A stretch of DNA of 64,000 nt, taken from Bacteroidota bacterium. Its GTDB lineage: Bacteria; Bacteroidota; Bacteroidia; Cytophagales; Cyclobacteriaceae. The DNA is taken from the NCBI GenBank assembly GCA_016178785.1, contig JACOSO010000017.1, positions 1-64,000 of the forward strand, read 5' to 3'. The notes beneath the pieces were generated by a model. It had not been told where the DNA came from and ran no database searches. It was given only the letters and a program-made list of their open reading frames with translations. Position numbers and translations under genes: made by a program. Shown one piece after another: positions 24,856 through 33,007 of this stretch; within the stretch, counting starts at the first letter, position 1, and each line of letters starts with the position of its first letter.

Positions 24856-25692
24856 TTAATGACTACAAAAAGTCATTTCAGCATCCATAGCGATGAGCAT
24901 TTTTCTTTGTTGAGTGCTTCGCGTCAGGTCTTTAATCTTTTTAGCTTTCACTTTCAAAATCTTCCAGCCATCAAGCTCAACAACTTCGCCATCGAGGCTT
25001 ACCATATCACCAACGATAGGAAGCACATCAGCGTTGAGCGATTCAAAGTTTTCATTGACCAAAAGAAAGTAATCTGACGTATTTGATTTAAGTACGGGAG
25101 GAATACCACCGGCAATACATCGAATGGCGCATGAGCGATGGGTCTTGCCCTCACCAGGTTTCATCACTCCGAAGTAACATTTAGGATCCGTGATTTCTCC
25201 CGTTACTGAAATAGTCTCAGCTTTTGAAAATGATTCATTCCTCAATTCAGAGTTTGTCACATTTCTGTCATTGGGAGTGATATCGCTTGCATCATTGATT
25301 TGAAGAATTGCTTTACCGTCACCGTAGATCAAATAGCCTCTGATAGTTACCATTGACACAAATTTCTTTTCGATCAAATCATCTGCACCATGCTTCCCTG
25401 AACCCACAAGTAATACCATTTGAAACAACTCTTTTCCTTCCAAATTTTTCCCAAGAGAAATTCGCAGATGGGGCACCGGAGATTTCACGAGTAGACCAGC
25501 TAGAGTTGTGTTGACTCCATATTCGAAATCAGTTGGAGAGAATTGTTTTTGATTTAAGGCAAGTGCTGCGGCAACAATCGTTAGGAGTGTCGCTCCGGCA
25601 AAGATTATTTTCTTAATGAACACAGAGGTTTTATCAGGCGCAGAGGGAATGTATCCAACGTAAAACTCATCCGTTTGTAAGATTTTTTTCAT
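24856..25692 (-). CDS. Membrane-anchored protein with cysteine motif, unknown function
   Basis: A 278-residue protein. One membrane anchor (about 26-46) is followed by an outer domain with a distinctive motif around residues 168-192: DPKCYFGVMKPGEGKTHRSC, then AIRCIAGGIPP. Three cysteines and one histidine suggest a metal or haem site. A beta-rich C-terminal stretch (MVSLDGEVVELDGWKILKVK) looks like an OB-type fold. I recognise no named family. It lies 2 bases from the Rieske/ferric-reductase gene and is most likely a partner in that redox module. Confidence 0.7.
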   Translation of the reverse strand: MKKILQTDEFYVGYIPSAPDKTSVFIKKIIFAGATLLTIVAAALALNQKQFSPTDFEYGVNTTLAGLLVKSPVPHLRISLGKNLEGKELFQMVLLVGSGKHGADDLIEKKFVSMVTIRGYLIYGDGKAILQINDASDITPNDRNVTNSELRNESFSKAETISVTGEITDPKCYFGVMKPGEGKTHRSCAIRCIAGGIPPVLKSNTSDYFLLVNENFESLNADVLPIVGDMVSLDGEVVELDGWKILKVKAKKIKDLTRSTQQRKMLIAMDAEMTFCSH

Positions 25693-25694
25693 AG

Positions 25695-26726
25695 TCAGGA
25701 TTGGATAGCCGCAGGCCGTTCAGTGCCGTCTGGGTAAGGAGTAGGGTTCAACCAAATTTCCTTATCTATTATTTTAACATCGAATGTGGCTACTTTCTCT
25801 TTGAATGGCGGAGGTGAACTTCCGTTGTGCGGCAGGTATTGATAGCCATGCCAAGGACAGGTGATGCATCCATCAATAATCCTTCCTTCGCCAAGCGGAC
25901 CGTTTTGATGTTTGCACACATTGGACACCGCTGAAACTTTGTTATCGTATTTGAATACTGCAATTCGCTCGCTACCTGCGCAAACAACCTTAGCGCGGTT
26001 ATCGATAATTTCATCAACATGGCAAACTTTGATGAACCCATCATTTTCTAAAATTTCTTCTGTGTCAAGCGCATTTTCTTTTTGACTTGCCAGCAAATGC
26101 AAAGAGACAAGAGCAATTATCCCCAAACCAAGAAGGCCAGCTAACACCGAAGAGGACTCATATTGCAATGCTCCCAGCAATACATGGAAGATCACTAACA
26201 AGTAAGCCATGTACACCAGCATATGTAGTGTTTTCCAAACGCGAGGCCCAAGATTGTGCAACCAGAAATCATGACTCGTGATCGCCATCAGGAAGAAAAT
26301 GACAAGTGCAAAGAATCCGAGTGTTTGAAATGGAAATTTGGTCAAGGAATTGAAATGGGTATTCGAAACAAAAACAGAAAGTATCGGATTGATATTTCCG
26401 AGCGAATGAAATTGGATGATGGAGAATATTCCATGTGCTGCAGCCACGCAAAACATAGTCACACCTAAATGCCTTCGATTATATAATAGTGGAAGAAAGA
26501 TCGGATTCAATCGGGCGAGTGGCCCAATCATCAGAATGATGTGTAATAATAGAATCGCCAGGGTGGCGGTTGAGCGAATGATTAACGTTTCTTGGGTGAC
26601 TTGCGGATAGAAAACTAAATTGAATGAAATGAATGCTGCCAGGTAAAGTAATACAAACGCAATGATTACGCGATCATAAATTTTCTTTTGCCTGTTCCAT
26701 AAGATGGATTGATAAGATGCGCTCAT
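25695..26726 (-). CDS. Ferric-reductase-like membrane protein fused to a Rieske domain
   Basis: A 343-residue fusion. Residues 1-210 have about six membrane helices of the ferric-reductase/MsrQ-like type, with histidines inside helices (LLHIILMIGP, AAHGIFS, LVIFHVLL) able to hold haem b. Residues about 235-330 form a Rieske [2Fe-2S] domain with both ligand pairs, VCKHQNGPLGEG and CPWHGYQY. The fusion implies electron flow between a membrane haem domain and an iron-sulfur cluster. Direction and substrate are unknown. It overlaps the upstream small gene by 4 bases. Confidence 0.86.
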   Translation of the reverse strand: MSASYQSILWNRQKKIYDRVIIAFVLLYLAAFISFNLVFYPQVTQETLIIRSTATLAILLLHIILMIGPLARLNPIFLPLLYNRRHLGVTMFCVAAAHGIFSIIQFHSLGNINPILSVFVSNTHFNSLTKFPFQTLGFFALVIFFLMAITSHDFWLHNLGPRVWKTLHMLVYMAYLLVIFHVLLGALQYESSSVLAGLLGLGIIALVSLHLLASQKENALDTEEILENDGFIKVCHVDEIIDNRAKVVCAGSERIAVFKYDNKVSAVSNVCKHQNGPLGEGRIIDGCITCPWHGYQYLPHNGSSPPPFKEKVATFDVKIIDKEIWLNPTPYPDGTERPAAIQS

Positions 26727-27103
26727 GGTAACTCTTCGTGATCAAAGTAATGCGTGTGAATTTCTTTTTGACGAATAAGATCGAAGAGTTCAACGCCAAT
26801 AATTTTTCCCGAATAGCTAAAAGTGTATTCGCCCTGACGACTGATCGATCCTAGAAATTGCTTCTCCCCTGATTTTGGCAAAGCATAAACCAAGCAAGAT
26901 GCGGATTGTAACGGGTTGATTAATCGAATGCTTATCATCGACTGATCGTTCGATTTCTTCATATCGAAACTGAATTCGTTTCGGCCAATTCGATTTTGAG
27001 GAGTCGCTGGTCTGAGAACTAACGCCATCGTAAACGCTATTGGAAGAACCAGAGCAAATATGCGCCAGATCAAAAAATGATATTTACGCAGTGGCCTGAT
27101 CAT
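26723..27103 (-). CDS. Small membrane-anchored protein of the Rieske operon
   Basis: A 126-residue protein with one N-terminal membrane helix (about 10-30) and a short beta-rich outer part (IRLINPLQSASCLVYALP, GEYTFSYSGKIIGVELFDL). No known family is recognised. It overlaps the genes on both sides (4 bases with the Rieske gene, 1 base with the 67-residue gene), so translation is probably coupled and it is likely a subunit of the same membrane complex. Confidence 0.7.
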   Translation of the reverse strand: MIRPLRKYHFLIWRIFALVLPIAFTMALVLRPATPQNRIGRNEFSFDMKKSNDQSMISIRLINPLQSASCLVYALPKSGEKQFLGSISRQGEYTFSYSGKIIGVELFDLIRQKEIHTHYFDHEELP

Positions 27104-27306
27104 TACAATTTATTGTTTTTTGTGTCGATGTATTTCTTGAGAAGGGAGGGCCACAACACGACACAACCCGGAAAAATGGCAAGCTTAAATGTCCAATTCG
27201 TGCCATGGGCAGCTTCATCTACATCGTAGATCCACTTAGATAAAAACGGAACAGAGAAGAGAGCCCCTGCGATCAGGTAAAGCCCAATCAAATACAGCAA
27301 AATCAT
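27103..27306 (-). CDS. Small two-helix membrane protein of the Rieske operon
   Basis: A 67-residue protein with two predicted helices (about 3-25 and 40-55) joined by a charged loop, SKWIYDVDEAAHGTNWTF. It is too small for an enzyme, so a structural subunit is more likely. Its stop overlaps the start of the 126-residue gene by one base. The gap of 49 bases to the GH57 gene upstream has no clear terminator. Confidence 0.65.
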   Translation of the reverse strand: MILLYLIGLYLIAGALFSVPFLSKWIYDVDEAAHGTNWTFKLAIFPGCVVLWPSLLKKYIDTKNNKL

Positions 27307-27355
27307 AAGCTTTTCATTTGCTTGTAAAGTTGTCGAAGTCGCTGGTAATACGAAG

Positions 27356-28579
27356 TCACATAGGCGACTGAATGCTCAACTTTTCAGTCTTTTCTTCCTC
27401 CATTTCCAGTACATGCTCTAAATCTGTCACAACATTCATGAAATTGATGTACGCATCGTGCGGTGAGTTGTAGTGGCTAAAGTATTTGTGTACATCACCA
27501 TCATTCCAATACTTGGTACACATGTAGTAGAAATGATCGGAAGTTAAAAGTTTGGCCCAGCAGTCGATGAGGTTTTGATCTTGAGTCTCCTTTACCTTTT
27601 TCTCTAAAGCATAAATGCGTTCCATTGCATCGTGCTGCAAACTGTTACCAAGCCATGCTGAAAGATCACGTTCAATGTCCGCCCACGAAGTGAGATTGGG
27701 AGCATCATATTCACCTCTAGCCTCATACTTTTTTATAACCTCTGAGGGAGTTTTAAAATCGAAATCAGGATGTGCCAGTATTTGAGATGGAGCATGAGCA
27801 AGAAAATCGAATATGCCTGTTTCGGGCCACTGATGTTCACCAAAGGTTTCATAGTCCATGAACAGATTTATTGTTTCGCCATTGCCCGCCACTTGATGTA
27901 CCCAATTAGCAAACTTTGGAGCGGTGAGCGGCCATTCGTCCCATCCTTTATTTGAAAAACGAAAAGCAATGTCATCTGATAATTTGTAATTTTTCAAAAG
28001 GCATTTGATGTTTTGATTTTGCGGAGGGTGATAAATAAAATTCGAATTTCGGTATCCAAGAAGATGGTCAACCCCTTCGCAGATAATGCCTTTGTAACCC
28101 TGGATTGAAATAAAGTTGGCAATCTCATTGTTGTAGATGAGCTCTGTGTTGCGAAAGACAGTTGGCTCCTGATTGAAATGTTCTTTAATTTTTTCCCGAT
28201 GCTTTTTTACTTGTCTGACAAACTCATTTTTCGAATAAAGAAAGCTAAGCGAGTGATAATAGGTTTCGGAAAGAAATTCCACACAGCCTGTTTCCGTCAA
28301 AGCCTGAAATGATCGGAGCACATCGGGCCTGTATTTTTCCATTTGCTCAATGACAGTTCCACTGAGAGAATATGCAATTTTAAAATCGCCCTGGTGCTTA
28401 TCGATTAGTGAGAGCATCGTGTAATTCGAAGGCAAATAGCATTTCCTTGAAACTCTGTCAAGAATTTCTTTGTTCGATTTTTCGTCTTCGTAAAAATGGT
28501 CGTGCCCGATTTTAAAGCAGTCGTAATGCTTTAAGCGAAAAGGCTGATGCACTTGAAAGTAAAAGCAAACAGAGGGCAT
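27356..28579 (-). CDS. GH57 family glycoside hydrolase (alpha-amylase/glycogen enzyme type)
   Basis: A 407-residue protein of the GH57 family. The N-terminal motif CFYFQVHQPFRL, then FKIAYSLSGTVIEQ, ETYYHSLSFLYS, RNTELIYNNEIA and FMDYETFGEHQW follow the five conserved GH57 regions; the nucleophile glutamate is likely in NTELIY and the acid aspartate in MDYETFGEH. Its length fits the compact bacterial type. It follows the GT4 gene with only 2 bases between, a pairing common in glycogen loci of Bacteroidota. Confidence 0.9.
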   Translation of the reverse strand: MPSVCFYFQVHQPFRLKHYDCFKIGHDHFYEDEKSNKEILDRVSRKCYLPSNYTMLSLIDKHQGDFKIAYSLSGTVIEQMEKYRPDVLRSFQALTETGCVEFLSETYYHSLSFLYSKNEFVRQVKKHREKIKEHFNQEPTVFRNTELIYNNEIANFISIQGYKGIICEGVDHLLGYRNSNFIYHPPQNQNIKCLLKNYKLSDDIAFRFSNKGWDEWPLTAPKFANWVHQVAGNGETINLFMDYETFGEHQWPETGIFDFLAHAPSQILAHPDFDFKTPSEVIKKYEARGEYDAPNLTSWADIERDLSAWLGNSLQHDAMERIYALEKKVKETQDQNLIDCWAKLLTSDHFYYMCTKYWNDGDVHKYFSHYNSPHDAYINFMNVVTDLEHVLEMEEEKTEKLSIQSPM

Positions 28580-28581
28580 GG

Positions 28582-29874
28582 TTAGTTATTCTTTAGAATT
28601 TCGTGATAGATCTTCTCAATTTTTTCCGAAGCATGATTCCACGTAAGTGAATCAAGTTGTTCATTTGCTCTGGCTGAAAGCTCTTTGCTCAACGCATTAT
28701 ATCGAAGTAATGCATGAATGTAGTTGGCGTATTTATCCGTATCCCAGAAATCTGCCGAGAGTGAAGATTGAATTACTTCTGCAGCACCCGATCGATTGGA
28801 GATTACACTTGGCACCTGATGTTGTGCCGCCTCTAACGCGGTCAAGCCAAACGGCTCCGACACCGAAGGCATAAAGTAAACATCAGCCATGGAAAGCAGC
28901 TCATTTGCTTTTTCCTTCGAGAGAAATCCGGTGAAAATGAATTTGCTACCCAATTTATGATAGGCAGAGGTTTCAAGAAGATGAATGAACATGTCACCTG
29001 TTCCTGCCACTACAAATTTCACGCGGGGATAAACAGTACAGACTTTTCTTGCTGTCTCCAATAAAAACTCAGGGCCTTTCTGGTTCGTAAGCCTGCCCAG
29101 GAAAACGACTAGCTTATCTTTTAATTGATGTCTCTTTCTTTCTGGTTTTGCCTGATCGATTCCATTATGCACTACGGAAATTTTGGAAGGATCAATTCCA
29201 TAGTGCAACGCAATTTGATTTTTAGTGTATTGACTCACTGCAATGATTTTATCTGCGAGTAGCATCGCATTCTTTTCCAGCCCGTAAATCTCATTTCGTG
29301 TCGATTCCCCTGCACGATCTGTTTCAAGTGCATGCACGTGAAGAATTAAGGGCTTGCCGGTGCGTTGTTTAATTTTTATTCCAGCCAGATAAGTCACCCA
29401 ATCGTGCGCATGTATCAGATCAAACTCGCTGTTCAGTGCAATTTGTTCAGCTAATTTCGAGAACACATAAACCTTGTGCATGATATCCCGCCCGTATACT
29501 TCTTTGCCTGAGAATAGATGGTGAATCGTTGAAACCGTTGCTTTACCTTCTACCAATAACTCGAATTCATCTTTTGAAATCGTTTCCAGATTTTCGTTGA
29601 CGTGATGATAAGGACTTATTGCTATTGGAAGTTGATGAACATTTTCAAGGAACGAAAAATCAAATCGGAGTCTTTCTAAATTAATTTCTTCCGCATTGAC
29701 TTTATTCAACCCAACGATGTTTACATTTTGTAGATCAATGGACGATGCAGAAGGAATAATCAAGCGAATGGAATTATTTCTACTGAGCGCTTTAACCATG
29801 CCGTAGGTAGCAACACCCAAGCCCCCGCTAAACAGGGGAGGGAACTCCCAACCCAACATGAGTGTATTTGCCAT
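28582..29874 (-). CDS. GT4 family glycosyltransferase (glycogen synthase-like)
   Basis: A 430-residue GT-B fold enzyme. The N-terminal loop GWEFPPLFSGGLGVATYG is the acceptor/nucleotide loop typical of starch/glycogen synthase-like GT4 enzymes; then DLIHAHDWVTYLAG, VHNGIDQAKP, VVFLGRLTNQKGPEFLLET and, in the donor site, PSVSEPFGLTALEAAQHQVP with the EX7E glutamates. It is first in a minus-strand run starting with GH57. With the debranching enzyme at 7549 it would give a glycogen synthesis and turnover set. Donor specificity is inferred. Confidence 0.88.
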   Translation of the reverse strand: MANTLMLGWEFPPLFSGGLGVATYGMVKALSRNNSIRLIIPSASSIDLQNVNIVGLNKVNAEEINLERLRFDFSFLENVHQLPIAISPYHHVNENLETISKDEFELLVEGKATVSTIHHLFSGKEVYGRDIMHKVYVFSKLAEQIALNSEFDLIHAHDWVTYLAGIKIKQRTGKPLILHVHALETDRAGESTRNEIYGLEKNAMLLADKIIAVSQYTKNQIALHYGIDPSKISVVHNGIDQAKPERKRHQLKDKLVVFLGRLTNQKGPEFLLETARKVCTVYPRVKFVVAGTGDMFIHLLETSAYHKLGSKFIFTGFLSKEKANELLSMADVYFMPSVSEPFGLTALEAAQHQVPSVISNRSGAAEVIQSSLSADFWDTDKYANYIHALLRYNALSKELSARANEQLDSLTWNHASEKIEKIYHEILKNN

Positions 29875-30341
29875 AGGTCAGTTTTCGACAAGCTTACACG
29901 CAAAGGATGCAGTTTTGGCTAACATAGGATGTAATGGAGACGACAATGCACTTAAGTCTCTTACTATTTGAGCAACGGGAACCTGATGATTAAATGAGTC
30001 CTATGACAACTACAATGAAAAAAGAAAAAAAAGAACCGGTCAATTAGTTGACAATAGCATAGCTTGTAAAATCAATTTTCAGAAAAATTGAATTTTATGG
30101 TTTGTCCAAATTGTGCTGACAATTTTTCAGAAAATTTAACCAATAATATCTTCGTGCATGTACAATTGATGTCTGGGGCTAAAATCAAAGTGATGCTTCG
30201 CACTGTGTCAGCAGTTATTATTTCATTTGCTACCAAATACCGGCCAACCTTCTGATTTAATTTCTTACATGAACGGTCGCGTGAATATTTTCACAGGGTG
30301 CATGATGCGATCTAGAGTGATTTCGAACAACAGATCAAGGC
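29875..30341. other. Intergenic region between the GT4 and nitroreductase genes
   Basis: About 467 bases without a supported gene. One 52-codon open frame (30097-30255, containing C-P-N-C) has no other support. A small palindrome GTCAATTAGTTGAC stands at 30039-30052, and two A+T-rich dyads built around TTTTCAGAAAA occur near 30072-30090 and 30119-30136. The promoter of the GT4 operon must lie in the left part of this stretch, but I see no clear match. Confidence 0.6.
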
Positions 30342-31034
30342 TCAGTCGTAAAACACAGCCATTTCATCCAGCTTCTTTCTTTTAAGTTTTGGCACGAATG
30401 TCTCTTCTGTTGGGTAACCTATTGGTATTAGAAGAAATGGACGCTCGTTTTCTGGCCTTGAAAGAATTTTAGAAAGAAAATTCATGGGGCTTGGAGTGTG
30501 AGTAAGGGCAACAAGTCCGGCATTGTGAATGGCTGTTAATAAAAAACCGCAGGCTATACCAACAGATTCTAAAACATAGTAGTTATTTCGTTTCGCACCC
30601 GATGGCAGAATGTCGTACGATTTCTTGAACACAACGATTAGGTGAGGTGCAATCTCAAGAAATGGTTTTGACCAATCAGTCTGAAAAGGGCTTAAGTCTT
30701 CCAACCACTCCGGGCTCATTCTCCCATGATAATTCTCGTATTCTTCTTTTTCAGCAGCTTCACGAATTGCCTTCTTGATTACCGGATTGGAAACGATGCA
30801 AAAAGTCCAGGGCTGTTTATGCGCACCGGACGGTGCGGTCGAGGCAGACTTCAAAATGTTTTCTACAACTTCGCGCGGAACAGATCTATCTGAAAAATCA
30901 CGGACTGTCCTACGTGAATCAAGCCATTTATAAAATTCAATGCTCTTGCTTATGCTTTTTTTTTCGGTCTGGGTTATTGACTTAAATCGTGTAAATGGGT
31001 GGCCCCCGATAATTTTTTCACTTTGTTCCATCAC
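30342..31034 (-). CDS. Nitroreductase family flavoprotein
   Basis: A 230-residue protein with the FMN-site order of the family: SRRTVRDFSDRSVP (about 50), LKSASTAPSGAHKQPWTFCI (about 75), VLESVGIACGFLLTAIHNAG and TPSPMNFLSKIL, ending in a proline-glycine segment LLIPIGYPTEE. The stretch APSGAHKQPW is typical of the iodotyrosine deiodinase/BluB-like branch of nitroreductases rather than NfsB. There are no partners on the same strand nearby, and the region upstream to 31261 contains the promoter of the divergent TPR gene. Confidence 0.9.
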   Translation of the reverse strand: MMEQSEKIIGGHPFTRFKSITQTEKKSISKSIEFYKWLDSRRTVRDFSDRSVPREVVENILKSASTAPSGAHKQPWTFCIVSNPVIKKAIREAAEKEEYENYHGRMSPEWLEDLSPFQTDWSKPFLEIAPHLIVVFKKSYDILPSGAKRNNYYVLESVGIACGFLLTAIHNAGLVALTHTPSPMNFLSKILSRPENERPFLLIPIGYPTEETFVPKLKRKKLDEMAVFYD

Positions 31035-31162
31035 TATAAAGTTTTAAAAGCAATTACACTTAAATCTCTAATTTTTACAATGTCCCAGTGTGAGGGAATC
31101 TTGAAAAATTATTAAAAGGCAATCAATTTTTACCATAAGCGTTTATGGCCTTTCATCGCCAT

Positions 31163-31184
31163 CTTAAGATTTGCTAAAGAATTA
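31163..31184 (+). promoter_or_regulatory. 11-bp-period direct repeat, candidate response-regulator site
   Basis: CTTAAGATTTG is followed directly by CTAAAGAATTA, two 11-bp units matching at 8 positions. It sits 77 bases before the TPR gene start. Head-to-tail 11-bp repeats are typical of OmpR/PhoB-type regulators. Five similar sites occur between here and 43818. Confidence 0.66.
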
Positions 31185-31261
31185 GGAGCTTATCTTTCAA
31201 AACATTCGAGCTATTGATGCCCTCTTTTTATTAATGACAACAACTCCCTAAACTATTAACT

Positions 31262-32590
31262 ATGGCGAAAAAGATGTTTTTAGGTCTGATATTTTCCATT
31301 CTTTATTACATGTCTAGTGCCCAGTGCAGCGAATATAAATGGCCACAGGATCAGGCTAAAGCGGAAAAATATGTAGACACCTTCAAAGCTGCGATGAAAG
31401 AGCAGAATTATAAAAGTGCTGTCCCAGGAATTCAGTGGATGATCGTCCATGCGCCTCAATGGCATACTGATTTATATGTAGCAGCAATTGAAACGTATGA
31501 TAAACTGGCGGAAACAGAATTAGATCCCGCAGCTAAACAGCAGCACTTAGACTCTCTTTTTATCATATACGATCTGCGGATAAAAAATTGTGGCAATGAG
31601 GTGTACGTATTGAATCGCAAAGCTTATTCCGCAAGAAAGTACTATAATTCTGATAAGGCCAAAGCAGCTGAGGCACTGGCAATTTTTGATAAAACGTTTG
31701 AGGTGAGTGGCAACGAAGTGTTGGACAATAACCTCATTGGCTACATTGATGCAATAAAACTGAACGACTTACCTGTGGACGAAGTCATGATGAGATACAA
31801 CAAACTCATGCATGTGGTTGATGCCAAGATGAAGAAAGCTCGGTTCGAGAATCACGCAGATGAAATAGGCAGATACGTGAAAGTGATAAATTATATTGAT
31901 GGCAGATTGCCTAAAATGGTCAATCTTGATTGCCCTATGATAGAGAAATACATAGCGCCTGCATACAAAGAGGATCCGACCAATTTAAGGCTTGCTAAAA
32001 ATATCTTTGAATGGATCCCTGAAGGAAAGTGTCCCTTTAATTTGATTTGGTTCGAGGCAGCCGAGACATTGCACACTTCATCACCAAGTTTTTCTGTAGT
32101 CAAGGAATTGGCGGTCGCCTACATTCGTTCCAACAATTTGGACAAAGGCACCAAGCTATTACCTGAAGTAGAACAACATGCGAAAACAGCTTCGCAAAAG
32201 GCATGGATTGACATACTGAAAGGTGACCTGGAATTTCAAAAAGGAAATAAACCACTAGCCAGAGATCTTTACAAGCAAGCTCTGGTAATTGACCCTGCTG
32301 CAAAAGAGCCCTTTGAGCGAATAGGAGATTTATATTTATCGTCAGCCAGCGATTGTTCCAAAGTTTCTGGGAACGCAGAAGAAAAACTGATCTACATCGC
32401 TGCGTTTCAAATGTATTTGAAGTCTGGTAACAGAGACAAAATGGAACAGGCACTCGCCAAATATCCAACTGCAGAGGACCTGAAAAAAGTGAATTGGAAA
32501 TCGGGCGAGTCTAAGAAAATTCCTTGCTGGATCGCTGAGACAGTTACTATTAAAGTGAAGAAAGAGGACTTGACTTCCTCTGCGAAATAG
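31262..32590 (+). CDS. Exported TPR-repeat protein
   Basis: A 442-residue protein with signal peptide KKMFLGLIFSILYYMSSAQ and a mature part made mostly of helix pairs of TPR type, for example AWIDILKGDLEFQKGNKPLA followed by RDLYKQALVIDP in the C-terminal third. It begins SEYKWPQDQAKAEKYVDTFK after the signal. It is likely a periplasmic or lipid-side scaffold; Bacteroidota have many such proteins of unknown role. The 11-bp repeat site upstream suggests control by the two-component system encoded just downstream. Confidence 0.82.
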   Translation: MAKKMFLGLIFSILYYMSSAQCSEYKWPQDQAKAEKYVDTFKAAMKEQNYKSAVPGIQWMIVHAPQWHTDLYVAAIETYDKLAETELDPAAKQQHLDSLFIIYDLRIKNCGNEVYVLNRKAYSARKYYNSDKAKAAEALAIFDKTFEVSGNEVLDNNLIGYIDAIKLNDLPVDEVMMRYNKLMHVVDAKMKKARFENHADEIGRYVKVINYIDGRLPKMVNLDCPMIEKYIAPAYKEDPTNLRLAKNIFEWIPEGKCPFNLIWFEAAETLHTSSPSFSVVKELAVAYIRSNNLDKGTKLLPEVEQHAKTASQKAWIDILKGDLEFQKGNKPLARDLYKQALVIDPAAKEPFERIGDLYLSSASDCSKVSGNAEEKLIYIAAFQMYLKSGNRDKMEQALAKYPTAEDLKKVNWKSGESKKIPCWIAETVTIKVKKEDLTSSAK

Positions 32591-32677
32591 TCCTTAGAAG
32601 TTCGCTGGTTAAAATTCTCAGTATTTTATGAGTTTGATTCTCCATTAAAAAAGCAATCAAAATTGATTTTTTATCGC

Positions 32678-32699
32678 CTTAAGATTTGCTAAAGAATTG
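32678..32699 (+). promoter_or_regulatory. 11-bp-period direct repeat, candidate response-regulator site
   Basis: CTTAAGATTTG directly followed by CTAAAGAATTG, almost identical to the site at 31163-31184 (21 of 22 bases). It ends 36 bases before the start of the first small membrane protein. Confidence 0.68.
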
Positions 32700-32735
32700 A
32701 TTTCTACATTACGAGTAAACAGACATTGCCTGGAT

Positions 32736-32852
32736 ATGGATTACAGTTCTTATTTCGTAGGAGTGAGTCAGCTTTGGTTGTTTGCTGCTTATTTGACGGC
32801 ATTGTTAGTATGTTATTGGTTTTTAATTCAGCCAGAAAAAAGAAGAAAATAA
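32736..32852 (+). CDS. Small single-pass membrane protein, copy 1
   Basis: A 38-codon gene from ATG at 32736 to TAA at 32852. Residues 1-11 (MDYSSYFVGVS) are short and polar, 12-31 form a membrane helix rich in Leu, Trp and Tyr, and the end is basic (PEKRRK). The next small gene starts with the nearly matching MEYSRYFVNVN, so these are tandem paralogues, which makes real coding likely despite the size. In size and layout it resembles small subunits of membrane complexes, but I cannot assign it. A response-regulator-type site lies just upstream. Confidence 0.66.
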   Translation: MDYSSYFVGVSQLWLFAAYLTALLVCYWFLIQPEKRRK

Positions 32853-32870
32853 CTCTATAGATTTTGAAGT

Positions 32871-33005
32871 ATGGAGTATAGCCGCTATTTCGTTAACGTT
32901 AACATGAACCTCATACTCCTGCCAGCCATAACAGCTGTGGTTGTGGCAATTTATTACTATGGCTTCATGAAGGTTGAGAGGGAGAAGGAAGAGAAAAAGA
33001 AATAG
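32871..33005 (+). CDS. Small single-pass membrane protein, copy 2
   Basis: A 44-residue protein from ATG at 32871; an internal ATG at 32904 would give 33 residues but lose the shared start. The N-terminus MEYSRYFVNVN matches copy 1 at 8 of the first 11 positions, followed by a hydrophobic helix (about 14-33) and a highly charged tail of Glu, Arg and Lys. It starts 18 bases after copy 1 and ends 2 bases before the converging kinase gene. The pair is probably expressed together under the repeat site at 32678. Confidence 0.64.
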   Translation: MEYSRYFVNVNMNLILLPAITAVVVAIYYYGFMKVEREKEEKKK

Positions 33006-33007
33006 GT

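Noticed and set aside
30039-30052. GTCAATTAGTTGAC as a Crp/Fnr site
   Set aside because: The arms are in the reverse order compared with the TTTGAC-N4-GTCAAA sites and it is not placed near a start codon.
30097-30255. 52-codon frame with a CPNC motif
   Set aside because: No conserved features, no ribosome-binding or promoter signal, and no paralogue; a chance frame is as likely.
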